Shown here: piece after piece, positions 34,370 through 46,195 of the stretch
Layout of the letters: each line of letters opens with the position of its first letter
Numbering within the stretch: position 1 is the first letter of the stretch
Origin: Cytospora piceicola
Taxonomy: Eukaryota; Ascomycota; Sordariomycetes; Diaporthales; Cytosporaceae
Assembly (NCBI GenBank): GCA_023375675.1
Contig: JALQBC010000015.1
Location: forward strand, 620,001-684,000
Reading direction: 5' to 3'
Length of the DNA: 64,000 nucleotides
The notes under the pieces: model-generated
The model's database searches: none
What the model was told of the DNA's origin: nothing
What the model saw: only the letters and a program-made list of their open reading frames with translations
Made by a program: the position numbers and the translations under genes

Positions 34370-35579
34370 TCATGGACGATGCAGCCCCAGTACACCCTCA
34401 CGCCACCACCATAATCCCGCATAAGTCGCACCGGGTCCAAAAAGCACTTGACCCGAAACAAAACCTATCGCGGCCTTGCTCGCCACGCGATCTGTGGTGT
34501 ACCCGCGCCTTCGGAGGTCCCACACGGTGTATAGCCCAAATCCCAGTGTCGCTCCGGCGTAGAGGGCTATGCTAGAGTACCTTTGCCCGGGTACCGTGGG
34601 CTTCAAGAAGAGGTTACCCATGGCTGCTGTAAGGGAGAGCTGGCCCGCAGATGACGCGATGAAGGCCCTTGCTAATGTATAAATATGCTGCGCGGCTTGG
34701 ATGGCGAATGACATGGCATAAGCGGTCTGCAGCACAGGGGCCTCTGCAGCTTGGTGTTGGTAGCTCGATTTATCGCAGCTCTTGAGCAGTTCTTTGGGTC
34801 TGTCGTCTGTTCTTCTGGAGCCGTTCCTGCGGCTGAGCCACCTCCTGGCCTTCGAGATGGCCGTGGTCAACAGCGGCACAGTGACGGGTGCAAGAAAGAA
34901 GGCGTAGGTAACCAAGCTCTGGGGCGTAAAGGGAGAGCGAGACACTTCTGTGGCGGTCAGGGGTATGGCTGCCATCAACGCCCCTGGGATAATGTAGGCC
35001 AGGACTGTTGCCGGAAGCACGGCCTCTGCGGCCTCAGGGGCTACATTTGTGTTCGCCGTGGACGCGTCCCCAGCGGCGATGGCAAAGAGGTAATATATCG
35101 GTGCGATCTTCTCGATTCCACTGATCTGCATCGCTCCACCCACGAGTGACGGTCTAGGTTCGAGCACTGTCAGGCATATGGATTCGCAAAACAAAACAGT
35201 CGAACGAAGTGACTTACAGTGCCAGCGGAGTCATCGCGTTTCCAGCCCGGTTTCCCTCGATAGTCCATATCAATAATGGTGAGATCAAGTTGGTCACCAG
35301 ATAAGAAGCATGCAAACGAGCCTCGGGATCGGCGCCAAAGAAGGGGAAAGCTAGAGCAAAAGCCCCTTTGATAACCTCGTCGTTCCGGGACGCAAGCCAG
35401 AATGTCAATCCCATGCAGCCAGTCGCTGCTACTCTTGGCACCCAAGTAGCCAAATTGTTCTCTATTGGCTTCGCCGGTGATTGATCTGTATAAGGCATCG
35501 TTTGTGGTCCTGATAGAGCATGCATGACGTGAGTTGCTGTCTCGTCTATAACCGGGATCTTACTCAAGGAGTATGACAT
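34370..35579 (-). CDS. Polytopic membrane protein, possible terpenoid-pathway cyclase-like family
   Basis: Two exons, 35579-35218 and 35153-34370, join in frame (donor GTAAGT, acceptor CCTAG) to 381 residues. At least seven hydrophobic segments can be seen, for example around VAATGCMGLTFWLA, LVTNLISPLLIW, IAPIYYLFAIA, VLAYIIPGALMAAIPL and the C-terminal YAGATLGFGLYTVW. A short motif, IEGNRAGN, follows the second hydrophobic block. This plan, an ExNRxGN motif followed by PxYYL, reminds me of the integral membrane proteins found in fungal indole-diterpene and meroterpenoid clusters (PaxA/LtmS type). I cannot confirm this from one sequence. The neighbour downstream on the map is an acyltransferase on the same strand, so a small metabolite locus is possible. 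Confidence 0.6.
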
Positions 35580-36273
35580 AGGTCGGTATTAGGGCCTAGA
35601 CTGGCGTATTCTTAAAACGACTTCTGGAATATATAGCTGCGCCTAGTCGTTCCCGATGTTTTTCCCCGATCGCCTCGGAATTTTGTTCATGGTCCAGTCC
35701 AGTGGAGGTAGTCGTCAAGGAGGATGTTGTCGACAAAAGCAAAGTCGGCAATTCCATGGCGCCATTCCCATCTCCGGCTTGTAACATCCCGCCCAGCCCT
35801 AACCAATTTTGTCTGGGATGGGGTGTCAGGATAATCCCTGTTGTGAAAGATGGGGTTCATTGGGATTCCTCGTCACCACCAACCACATGGGAGTTTGAAT
35901 GATCTCGATGATGATATTGCATGATATAATGGCCTAGGAACCGTCTTGATGATCAAGCCCAACCTAGGGGAGGCCAAATTTGAACTGATCGTCACCGAAC
36001 GTCCCCCGTACATTACATTGTTTATACGACAGTGTGACCAACCCAAATTCCCGTGCCAAGAAGGAGGCATACTAAGGTAATTATTGTCCTTTATAAGTCT
36101 TGTTTGTCTTAGGTGCCAGAAACTTGGAAATCCATGATTGCAATCGCTTCCCATGCCTTGCTCCGGTTTTCACCTTGACTATATTACATGTATTAGTGTT
36201 CAAAAGAGAATCTGGAAACACAAAAGACCCATTCTACGACTCCTTTCCTCAACTTCTTACTAAACGATGCTTT
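35580..36273. other. Intergenic stretch, no gene seen
   Basis: About 690 bases between two minus-strand genes: the promoter of the membrane protein and the 3' end of the acyltransferase. No coding signal was seen. Confidence 0.5.
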
Positions 36274-37908
36274 CTAAACGACACTTGAAGCGTATTTGTT
36301 CCACAATGGATCGTGCAACAACTTTGGCAAGCATTTGTCTTCCACACCAATGATAACCTCGAGTCCACCTTTCTCAGGAGACGGTAACGTAATTTGCAAG
36401 CCGTTGATCACACCAACTTCGGGCGATCTCACAGCTTGAACCTTGTCGCCGAGAGCCTTACCCCAGCTCACATCGTAAATGCGGAATGCAACCCACTATG
36501 ACCCACAGTCAGCCCATTGACCTACGAAACGAGTCTACCATGATATGCAAGGGGGATATACTCACCGATGATTGTACGCAGTTGTAGCCCGGCACGTCAG
36601 TCAAGGCCTTAGGGACGATACGATTGACATCCTCCAACCTGTCAATCAAAGCGACCAGTTCGTCGGTCCACTCTCCATCAGCCCTTGCGACGGTTTTCCG
36701 GATGGCAACAGCGATGTCCGCCAGCTTGCCCGTCAGAATCTCGCGGATGGGAAGATCCACGCCCAGGTATTCCAGGAAACAGCCTTGGGTCTGTCGGTGC
36801 ACCGGTGGGTTTGTCCTTAAGCGCCCGTCGATGGCCAAGGCGAAAGCCGACTCCGGGTCGGCATCGCCAAGCGACTCGATGGGGTTCTGGACCGCCATGA
36901 CGGTGCGCCAGAGAAGGGCAGAGAGGGCGTCGTTGGTGGAGATGTATTTGGGATCGGTTGGACATGGGTTGGTGACGTTGCATGGGGCAGCCTCGGCCTT
37001 CAGCGCATCAAGGGACTCCCGTGAGAAATGGAAGACTTGGCCGCGGTGCGTATCAGATAACATTTTTGGTGGTGCACCTTCTGGGGTGACTTTCAGATGT
37101 CTATTAGCTTCAAGCACGGCGAGATCGAAGGAAGGGGTTGATGCCTACAGGGCAAGACAAGATATTCAGGGTGGTCCTCGACCCGTCCGGCATTGCGCCC
37201 GGTGGCCTTCTTGACTTGGGCCCGATGAGAAAAGATCTCGTCAGGAAGCTGAACAGGGTCCAAAATTTCTTCACCTTGGACTCGTCTGCACTCTTCAGCC
37301 CATACTTGGCTCCAGGTATAGTATGTCACGCTATCTCCGAACTGGTGGAAAAGATTCCAAGCCATGATCACACCCCCTTTAATGAAGTTGAGTTGAACCA
37401 GCGAGAGGGGAAACCTGTCCCCCGGTGCCGGCCATACGGAGCGTGGACAGATTCTGGCGGCCTCGAAGGCCGACACGGGGAAGTTCTTGGACTTGAGCTC
37501 AGTGAAGGTCATTGGAAATGCCCCGTCTGCGCGCAAATCTTTGACCGTGATCAGCTCGATGTCCCCATCGGGTATACTCTGTAGCTTGAGCACGCCAGAC
37601 TCTAGAGGCCACTTGTCAGCCAAGGATTTCGAACCCCGAAAGGAACCACTACTTTCAAGTATGGAAATACAGTAAAGGACCCGGGGGAGGAAAAGGGGTG
37701 GGTGGTGTGGCGGTCACGCACGCTTGAATTCGGGGGCAGGGACAGCCTCACTGCCCATGGCGGGGAGACGTTGTTTGGCAGCAGCAAAGCCAGTCTTGAA
37801 AATCCTGGAGACTTCGTCGATATCATAATCTTCGGCGAGCTGGAACGGAAAGACATAACGAAGCCAACCCTTTGGGCCAATGCGCTCTAGGTGTGTTGGG
37901 CCATCCAT
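36274..37908 (-). CDS. BAHD-family acyltransferase (trichothecene acetyltransferase-like) with an apparent frameshift
   Basis: Exons 37908-37722, 37601-36566 and 36495-36274 give about 480 residues, normal for the family. The N terminus (DGPTHLERIGPKGWLRYVFPF) is typical of fungal acetyltransferases named after Tri101. The catalytic HxxxD motif appears as HQFGD in the first half, and a DFGWG-like DVSWG lies in the last exon. The enzymes transfer acyl groups from CoA to alcohols or amines in secondary metabolism or detoxification. Between about 37126 and 37160 the reading frame changes by one base: HPEYLVLP reads in one frame and FDLAVLEANRH in another, with a stop in the second frame just upstream. 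No usable intron explains this. It is either a recent inactivating indel or an error in the sequence. Confidence 0.75.
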
Positions 37909-39347
37909 ATTGGCCGCGTTTTTTCAAGAGGGAAAACAGATCTTTAGGGGGCAAGAAAATAGAAAATCGATGACCAGATGAACGCCAAAGCCGTGCCTCT
38001 ACAGATCGACAGGCCCGATTGCTTAAGTACTTGTGTGTCCTGGCTTCACAGTTTCTTCGATGGCTTGTGGATATCTTCGTTGGACTGATAGTTGCTACGT
38101 GCGACTCTCATAACTCCCGATATTCAACCGCTTGGTAATCTACAGTCTAATGAATATCCACAACATACAGTCTAGTTAGACTATCACCTTTAGTTGCCCT
38201 GGCTGGGCAAAGATTCGAGTCCCTTGGGAATTTAATGTGGACCAACGTGAACCTAAATCGTCGTTGGTGGGTCCGATGTCATGAGACTCTGTTTGTTGGT
38301 TGTTGAAATTGGATACGATCCTACCATGATTACCTATCACGATGCAGAAGCTAACCAGTGCCGGCTTCATGTCCGCCGCAGGGGATAAGGGGTTTCGATC
38401 GACCGATATATACAATTCCCTACTCACGAACGCTCCACACATTTCTGCAGGAGAAAAAGCCACATGGACATGGTCCCGAAGTCGGGCAGATCGTTATTCA
38501 GAGCTGCACTGCCAGAGCTACAGTCTTCGCTGATGCTGCTCTTTTACCTCTTTACATCTTAGTAGATAAGAAATGGAGAAGTGATTCGACTAGCTGATAT
38601 GACTGTGGAGTCACGAGAGACTGGAAGATGTATGATAACAACATTGTTCAAGCAATGCCTGAAAATCACAAATGACGTGTCACTGTCCAGCTACAGGTTC
38701 TATGGATTGAGAGAATACCCTTCTCCCTCAGCTAGCTACTGTTCCGCTCTTGGGGTGAGACGCTGCCATCGAGGGCTCATGGGAGTATGTATATGATGCA
38801 AAGCTATCCATAGGACTAACAGACCTTCAGGGAACACAACGAGTGCCAGGCGACAATCATCCGATTACTGGCTTATAACTCTGAGGGGCCGATGGCTACT
38901 CGACACCTTCAGGCCCCGCCAAGGCAGTCCGACCATGGTTGCATTGGTAACACTCATATCAAATTGACAGGTCAACCATGTTTGAGTGACCAGTGGAATG
39001 GTAATTGTGGTTTCCAGATGTTTTGGGACATAGTGAGTATTGAATGTTCGGATGTGACTTCCCCTGAGTCTAAGGATCAGAAACCCTGGACGAACTAGGA
39101 CGGGGAACACGGATAAAGTGATGTTTGGTACATCTATGGCAACATCCATGGATTTGATAAACTTTGACAAATCTTAGTGTGAACCAAAGCAGGCACCCCT
39201 GGCTCTTCTCACACACGACTCGTTCAATGTTGTAGCCCTCGAAGGGTATATTCGCACCATCCTCCCTTTTCTTGATTCTTGCAACGCACCCGAAACCACC
39301 TGGGCAGTCACTCGTCACCGTCAGCTAGCTGAAGAGAACGCGCCGTC
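37909..39347. other. Divergent intergenic stretch between acyltransferase and rhodopsin-domain genes
   Basis: About 1.4 kb between the start codons of two divergent genes. Small frames on both strands (38176-38533, 38865-39318) show no recognisable domain, so I read the stretch as non-coding. Confidence 0.45.
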
Positions 39348-40800
39348 ATGATTGATGCTCAGATCAAAGCTGTCTTCGGCGCGGCACCAGCCGGAGTCGA
39401 CCTCACCGCGGACGCGAGACCTGGCAACGACGCTGCCGTAGCTGTCTTAGTAGTCATAGCAACCGTCTCCGTCATATTGCGCATGACTTCACGGTTTATT
39501 ACACGTGCGGGGATAAAGGGCGATGAGTATGCCGCTCTTATGGCTCTGGTAAGCTTTTACTCTCCTCCTCGCCACTCCGTAATAGGCCTACCGTTCTGAT
39601 AGCAGTTGAACAACAGTTGTTCGTCTTTGGCACTGCGGGCCTTACCTTCGCAGGTGAGTTGCTCTCTCCGTGAAGAGCCGACTGTTGAGTTTTACAGGAC
39701 CTTGTCTGACTAGAGGCTTATTGTTAGGAGGTTCATATGGTGCCGGAACACACGTTTGGACTTTGACAATCCCGAAGATTGTGACTATATACGAGGTTCG
39801 TCACCAATCAGCAGGCCAACTCAGGAAGAAGCAGACTGACAATGGTTGACAGATTCTGTTTTATTACACCTTCATATATGCAGCGGCCGTATCGTCTACG
39901 AAGATCTCGATTCTTTTTTTCTATTACAGAATATTTCGTAAGAACGCCGGCCGAGGATTCCTGATCTCGCTCGGTGTGGGCGGCTTCCTCGCAGCTGCCT
40001 ACCCAATCATAGTCTGGACAACCATGGCTGCGGCTTGTCAGCCCGCATCCTACTTTTGGGAACAGTTCACGGGCGTGGCTGGACAATGCCGCGTCAACAT
40101 CAGCGGCTTCTTCCTCGCCCTTGGCGTGATCAACATGATCAACGATATCATCGTCCTGCTAATCCCGATCCCACAGATCTGGAAGCTGCAGTTGAGCGTG
40201 CAGAAAAGGCTGGGGGTCATCGGAGTTCTGGCCCTAGGAAGTTTGTAAGATACTTACCCATGCTATCTCATCGTACATATATCGCAAGTGGTCCGGGTCA
40301 CACGCGACCGCCTTTTCGAATCGAGTGCTTACCAGGTCAACAACACATAGCGTGTGCGTCGCAAGTATAGTGCGTATTCACTTCCTGAGCGATTTCATGA
40401 GCGCCGTCGATATCACATATGTTATGGTCCGTACCCGTCCCACATCAGCCATGCTCAGAGCGCTGCTGACCTACAGCACATGCAGGGCCCGGTCTTCATC
40501 TGGTCTTCCGTGGAGCCCTCAATTGGGATTTTGGGCGCGTGCATGCCTACTTTTCCCCCGCTCATCCATTTTGTCAAGGACAAGGCAAGAAGTGGCTATG
40601 GGAGTTATGCAAGCCGTAACGCGACGAGTTCAGCAAATACGAACGTGTGGTCAGGTAGACGCAAGGAGGCACGGATCGACGAGGACGAGTACCAATTGAC
40701 GAATATCGAGAGGAGTTCGGATACGAATTTCAACGGGAAGGGGATCATGGTGCAATCAGAGATTGACCAGATCACCTCGATCGTCTCTAGAGAAGCTTAA
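39348..40800 (+). CDS. Fungal rhodopsin-domain integral membrane protein (PTH11/SAT4-like)
   Basis: Six exons, 39348-39548, 39617-39653, 39728-39795, 39853-40244, 40351-40426 and 40486-40800, join in frame to 362 residues. Seven hydrophobic segments fit the fungal rhodopsin-like domain: AVAVLVVIATVSVIL, FVFGTAGLTFAG, ILFYYTFIYAAA, FLISLGVGGFLAAAYPI, GFFLALGVINMINDIIVLLIPIP, LGVIGVLALGSF and a final SVEPSIGILGACMPT. Conserved markers include KISILFFYYRIF, the Cys-containing extracellular QCRVN loop, and WSSVEPS...ACMPT. A hydrophilic cytosolic tail of about 90 residues follows. Proteins of this class include the Magnaporthe surface sensor Pth11 and many uncharacterised receptors. No CFEM domain is present at the N terminus. 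A sensing role is family inference. Confidence 0.85.
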
Positions 40801-41233
40801 GGATACCTATAGCCGGGTCCCATTTATAATTCTTGTTAGTGTACATGTTAATTGCGTTCGCCATAGCCCACTTGAGTAATGTTGAATTGTTTAGTGAAGC
40901 TTAGGTCTCGAAGATGACAAGATGATTGGTACATATCGCCTGAATGTAGGACTGGGCAAGAATCGAGGGATACAGAATCGTCAATGCAAATGCATATCGA
41001 TACGTTTTCTGATCCAGCATATCGTCACTCGCATGCATTCATATCTATACGTATAAAGTAGCTACCAAGTCTCGTAACGCCGTGACATGCTGAACCCTGT
41101 CCATCGCAAAAGGAAACTCAGAAGAAAAAAAAGGGCGAGCACAGCTCGGAGGACGAATGAGATCCATATTACCCTAGGGTACACGTCGCAATAGAACTGA
41201 TTTGTTAGCCTGAGCTACTCTCCATAGTCCAAT
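40801..41233. other. Intergenic stretch between convergent genes
   Basis: About 430 bases holding the 3' ends of the rhodopsin-domain gene (plus) and the Crh-like gene (minus). It is AT-richer than its surroundings. No gene was seen. Confidence 0.5.
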
Positions 41234-42563
41234 CTAAGCAAAGACCAAGGCCCAGCCCAGGAAACCCAAAAGCAACGAAGTACCCAACACGTCACTACGC
41301 AAAGTTGGAGCATTCGAAGATGCGTCGGGAGATGAGGAACCCGATGCGGCCGATGAGGAGCTGGACGAACTGCTGGGGCTACTTGAGCTGCTGGGGCTAC
41401 CTGAACTGCTAGAGCTGCCGCTTGAGCTCGACGATGCCGAGGAAGTGGTCGAGTTGGAAGAGTTCGCTGCCGCAGTGGTTGAGTTAGTGCCGTTTCGGTG
41501 AGCCGGTCCCCAGATCCCAGAGGAAGGGGCGTCGCCTGTGACAGCGGCCGCGGAAATTGAGATTGTGGTGGAAGCACCGGGAGAGGAAGAAGATGGAGAT
41601 ATAGCAGCAGATGACGCACCAGTCTGAATAGACGAGGACGTCTCGGTGGAGCCGGTCGAGTCTGATTCGGAACCCGAGTCGGAGGTGCCGACCTTGATGG
41701 ACGAGTAGGACCCGGTCAGGTCGCCATAGGTATATGTGCTTGCCGGGTTGTAGTTGGTGATGGAGACGGACTTGATATAGGCGGTGAATGGACCATTGCT
41801 ATAGTCAGTCGCGCCACCGGACCACTCGATGGTTCCCGCTGAGTTGCTCGAGTCTCCTCCGGCCCAGATGCCTAGCTTGATCCGCATGGGGGTCTGGGGA
41901 TAGTTCTGGCCGCCGTCAGCGTCAGCATAGGCCAGAGTGCGCACGGAAGCGCCGTCGATCATCCAGGTGGTCGTGTCCTTGGTCCAGACGATGGTGTAGT
42001 TGTGGAAGTCTGACTGGGCGTCGGCCATGTTGACGTAGGTCTCACGGTCCCAGGTCGACGTGTTGCCCTTGCCAAAGTAGTTCGTCTCGACCTGTGCCGG
42101 GGTGCCGCCCAGCCACTCCCAGTCGATCTCATCCAGATCGTCTGACTCGAGAATGGCACAGCTGATGATGCCGGTTCCGGGCGCGGTCTTCATGACGACC
42201 GAGACACTTGCGAACAGTACATAGAAGTTGGACTGCATGGTGGGGGCATCACCGGACTGTGAGATGGTGTAGGTCGCTCCATTCGTGTCGTCGTAGGTGA
42301 CGGATCCATAGGTCACATTGAAGTCATCACTTGCTCCCTGGGTGAAGTCAACCTGTAGGGTAGACTGGTTGAGACCTTCGTCTGCAGGACAGGTCTCTGT
42401 AGACAGAATCAGCACAAACGGACGTGGTTTGGAATGGAATATAAGGGGCCGGCTAAGAGCCAAACAAGGACTTACTCTCTGTAGGGTTGCAGGTTGTGGA
42501 GGTCTGGGCCACCGCTGCCGACAGGAGCGAGAGGCCAAGAGCTAGTGTGCGAAAAGAAGGCAT
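41234..42563 (-). CDS. Crh-type cell-wall transglycosylase, GH16 family, GPI-anchored
   Basis: Two exons, 42563-42476 and 42396-41234, join in frame to 416 residues. Residues 1-19 are a signal peptide (MPSFRTLALG through AAVA). The GH16 catalytic core carries DEIDWEW, the ExDxE-type active-site strand, and the NYFGKGNTSTWDRE and WMIDG segments seen in Crh proteins. A Ser/Thr-rich stalk of about 130 residues leads to a hydrophobic C terminus (LLLGFLGWALVFA) preceded by small residues suited to GPI attachment. Crh enzymes cut chitin and link it to beta-glucan in the cell wall. The intron falls just after the mature N-terminal CNPTE, and the fragment continues with TCPADEGL, as in family members. 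Confidence 0.92.
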
Positions 42564-44673
42564 TTTGGACTTGGCGGCAATGGAAGAAAATCAACGAAAG
42601 TTATCCTCGTCGCACACCGGCAGAAGGAGAACGGATCAACGAGAGGTAAAAGTCGGTGATGTATTGAACGCAGATTCAATCACACGCTGAATAGCGAAAC
42701 GGAAGAAAAAAAGAAGCAGAAACAGGCATTGATTTGAGAGAGGGAGGACAAACGACGGGCGTTGTTGCCTCTTTATCATCTAGGTGTGTATGTACCGTAC
42801 CGTACCTACTTAGGTACATCCGAAGAAAAAAAAAAGTGAGGTTGGCCAGCGACCACGGCACGCCTGCACGCGTAGCCAAAGCCCACCTTCACCCAGACCA
42901 GGACCAGTCACACCAGCCATCGTTGACGCCCGCGTCGTAAGTGGTGGGCCCACTTTTGATGCCGCAGCTAGACGGCTTACGCACGCGGGCACGCAAGTGC
43001 CTTTCCTTTCTTTGCGTTTCTTTGTTGCGGGTTGCGGGTTGTGGATTGTGGATTTTGAGGGTGGTGCTTGCTGTGTGATCGGATATCGGGTATCGGCAGG
43101 GCCCATCTGTACCAAATTACTTAGTAGTAAACCCTGAGTACCTATTGTACCCAGTACCATAGTAGGTGCCCAAGTGCCTAGGTGCCCCTAACAAGTACAG
43201 TGTACGCAGGCACTTCATCCCTGGTTTCAGGAGCGACCTGCTGTGTCTCACAACAGTTTCCCCCCCTAGACGACCTAGGTATTCTCTCATCACATGGCAC
43301 ATTGTACCTAGGTAGTGTACTGGTTGGGTAACACAGAGATGTTACCGGTACCTTAAAACGCCAGCCAGAGTCAAGCAAGAAGGGGGGTTGACGTTAACCT
43401 GACTTGCTTCTTTCTGGGGAATAAGAATCATAATAATACATAGTAATACTGTGAATAAAAAGGGGCCGGCGGTCGGCAAGGTCGGTCGGCACTTCAGGCC
43501 GTCGCAACAGCGGGTGGACACCAATGGACCCTGCCAAGTATGCGCCGGCCGAAACGTCATCCTAAAAATAATAATGGCAAAAATGATGATAATATGACGG
43601 GCGAATCATCGTTGACGAGCCGCGACGGCAACGCACCACCGGATATAACAAGGGCGCATGGCATTCTGGAACATATGGGAACGGTCTCGTGGGATTGGCC
43701 GGATTTAGGTGGAACAGGCCTATGAGAACACGGCCATACCGAGTACATGTGTACCAGTACATACCTACCGCTAGGTAGGTATTGATTGTTCCATCGGCCA
43801 GTTGTTTGTTTTAATCAATTAATTACCCGAAGCCCTAAAGAAGGCCTGTAGTGTAAGAGCATCGATATTCGTAGGGCTGCAAGGGATGCCACCCGCACTA
43901 AAACAATGCAGGGGAATCTCGATCCAATCCATTTAGCGCAGTGACCAACCACCACCTACCGATATATATTATCTACCTACACAAAGATTGGTACCTACCT
44001 AATTATATACATGAGTTGGTACATGAGTACTAAGTCAGTTCATTTATTATTTAGTCAGGTGTACTCTGCCTTTTGCAATACCTACTTCAGTACGTATGAA
44101 TATGTTCCAGAGAGCTGCCAGCCTTCGGCACGGGTCTGATTTTCACCCATATATAAGGTATGTATGTACCTTGGTACTAAGTAGGTATGTAGCTGAAGCC
44201 CCTGCGCAGCGCACTCCTCCAGGTAAGCCTGGTAAGGTCGGTCAAGGGCAGGCTCAAACGGGTCTCGCCCGGGCGCTCTATGCCCTCCCCAAGCGCTGCC
44301 AGGCTCGGGCTCGCCCTCTCCTAAAATGGATTTGTCCCGTCTTGGTAGAGGAATCTATTTACTTCGTCCCTCAGCCTGACCGGACGGTTAAGCCATACGC
44401 TAGTTATGCCCCAGGTCTACACAAACCAGCTTCTCCACACTCGGTCTCTCACCCACAGCTCGACAGCTCGTAGCGTCGCTGGCAGTAGACTAACATGTCT
44501 TGTTTGATGAGAACCTTTGAAACGTCAAAGTGTCGTAGAATTTGCCACCTCTCGACTGGGAATATTGTGCGCAATGGGGTGAGCATTTGAAGTGCTCGTC
44601 AGAGTCAAGTTCATTATCAAGCTCACCCACGTCCGCCTGGCTCCGGAAACTGATATGGGATGTTGGAGGTCTG
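42564..44673. other. 2.1-kb gene-free stretch rich in TACCTAGGTA-like motifs
   Basis: The upstream region of the Crh-like gene and beyond. No coding gene was supported. Variants of the TACCTAGGTA palindrome occur near 42805, 43135-43190, 43300, 43770 and 43965-44000. Confidence 0.5.
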
Positions 44674-45191
44674 TCAACCAGCCCTCCAAATTATGTCAAC
44701 TGGTACGTTGCAAATCAGAGCGAGATCGATACGCCTGAAGCCCGGTTTTCGAAATAGTGTGACAAAGTAATTGTAATCTTCATTTGGTTGGTCGAAGACG
44801 TGCCAATTCAGTCGCGTGTTGAGCTGGTTAACGTCGATGACAAGCTCCGAAACATTGGATATTGTGATCCCGAATCGAGAGCTCGCGCGTAACGATGTGA
44901 AACCCGCGCCACTTGTCGCTCTCAGCCTCATCATCATCACATGGACGCGCCTCGTATGGCTCATGGTCAGACCGTGGAGTTGGCCAGCAGCGGGAAAAAT
45001 AACAGTAGGAAGGCGTGGATCATTCGTGTCTCGTAGAACGGCGTAAGAATACGACTATGAGCTGCAGGCGTAATGGCAACTCGCTTAAGCGATAGGAAGC
45101 GCTCCAAGCCGTACCTCAAAGTATCGGCATCGGCATCTGAAGCCAAAACCTTTTTATGTGGTAGTGGGAGTTGCTGGTAGTATTCCCAGCA
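44674..45191 (-). pseudogene. Relic of a fungal F-box-like / leucine-rich protein gene
   Basis: Two minus-strand fragments read like a known fungal family. The first (about 45191-45040) carries WEYYQQLPLPHKKV, then LRYGLERFLSLKRVAITPAA and TPFYETRMIHAF. The second (about 44964-44674) carries SELVIDVNQLNTRLNWHVF and FVTLFRKPGFRRIDLALI. These phrases, especially the ITPAAH...TPxYET and KPGFRRxDLAL patterns, recur in fungal F-box-domain proteins as I remember them. Stops and a frame change lie between the two pieces, and neither the F-box N terminus nor the expected C terminus is visible. I read it as a truncated, decayed copy. Confidence 0.45.
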
Positions 45192-46110
45192 TATATCAGG
45201 CGGCAGCTACGCGTGCATCTCTTGCTTCCTTGCGACATGATCTAAACAGTGTGCGCCGTCCCCACGGAGACACGTGAGGTCGTCGATGCCATTCCAGCAA
45301 CCCTCAGCAAAACATAATGTTGCGGAACATCTTCATGCAAGTCACCCCAACGAGGGTCTACTCCAATGTTGCGCAGGTTTTAAAGACGGGAACGCCCTGT
45401 CTAGACATGAGGGGGCCCTATCACATACTACTCTGTATGTCAACCGGAGAGACTTGGCGTCGCAGCCCTGGAGTCACGCAAATGCAATACTATCACCCTA
45501 ACAAGCTCAACGGCAAGATCAACAAGGCTTGGGCAAGTAGGAGACAATGATTGATATCGTAAGGGAGACATTATGTCATCAATGGTACGGAGTACTCAAA
45601 GTGGGGACTAATAGCTCCGCAGCATCGCTTGCTGTTAAATGCTGACTGTGAATATGTGCTGGTATGTTGACATCGATAATGTTTCCTTCAAGTCAAAATT
45701 TTTCTGAATTCAAAGTTCAGTTGCCTGCTGTCTGCTTACGGCCCCCAACAGACCCTGGGAGCTTCATGGAATAAAATGACAGGACGCACGTATGTGCATC
45801 ATGTTTTTTGATGTGTGTGTGTTCCTTTGATGATTTTATTTTTCCACTCGCAAGGGTTCTATACCCTGTTTGTCAGTTTGTGTGTGGTCTGCCTTTCTCG
45901 AGATGCTAGCGATAACTCCCACATGCTGATCAATTATACTCCTTGATTTTCCACTTGGGCAGGTAACACCATCTTCTCGTGCTTGAAGGAGGACCATGAA
46001 GGAGCGAAAAGATGAAGAAAAAGGAGCAGAAAAAAAGTTGAGCAAAAAGAGTTTTTTCCAGCACAGAACGAGTATACGGAAATGACAAAATGAAAGTGGA
46101 CATTTGTCAA
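45192..46110. other. Gene-free stretch before tRNA-Gln
   Basis: Some short frames, for example at 45274-45550, have no recognisable content. The last 300 bases are poly-A/T-rich, including the tRNA 3' flank. Confidence 0.45.
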
Positions 46111-46195
46111 GGTCCTATTGGGATTCGAACCCAAGTTACCGGAATGATTGAGGGAGATCAGAATCCGATGTGATAACCAGCTACACTATAGAACC
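46111..46195 (-). tRNA. tRNA-Gln (anticodon CUG) with a short intron
   Basis: Read on the minus strand, this folds as a complete cloverleaf of 85 bases. Acceptor arms GGTTCTA and TAGGACC pair over seven positions. The D arm is GTGTAGCTGGTTATCAC and the anticodon stem TCGGA pairs with TCCGG. The T arm contains GGGTTCGAATCCC. The anticodon loop reads TTCTGA, then about 13 bases of intron (TCTCCCTCAATCA), then T, placing the intron one base after the anticodon as is usual for nuclear tRNA genes. The anticodon CTG specifies glutamine. No CCA is encoded, as expected in a eukaryote. T-runs follow on the 3' side. Confidence 0.9.

Noticed and set aside
38865..39318. Overlapping minus-strand frames upstream of the rhodopsin-domain gene
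   Set aside because: No domain, signal peptide or splice logic, and the location fits a divergent promoter.
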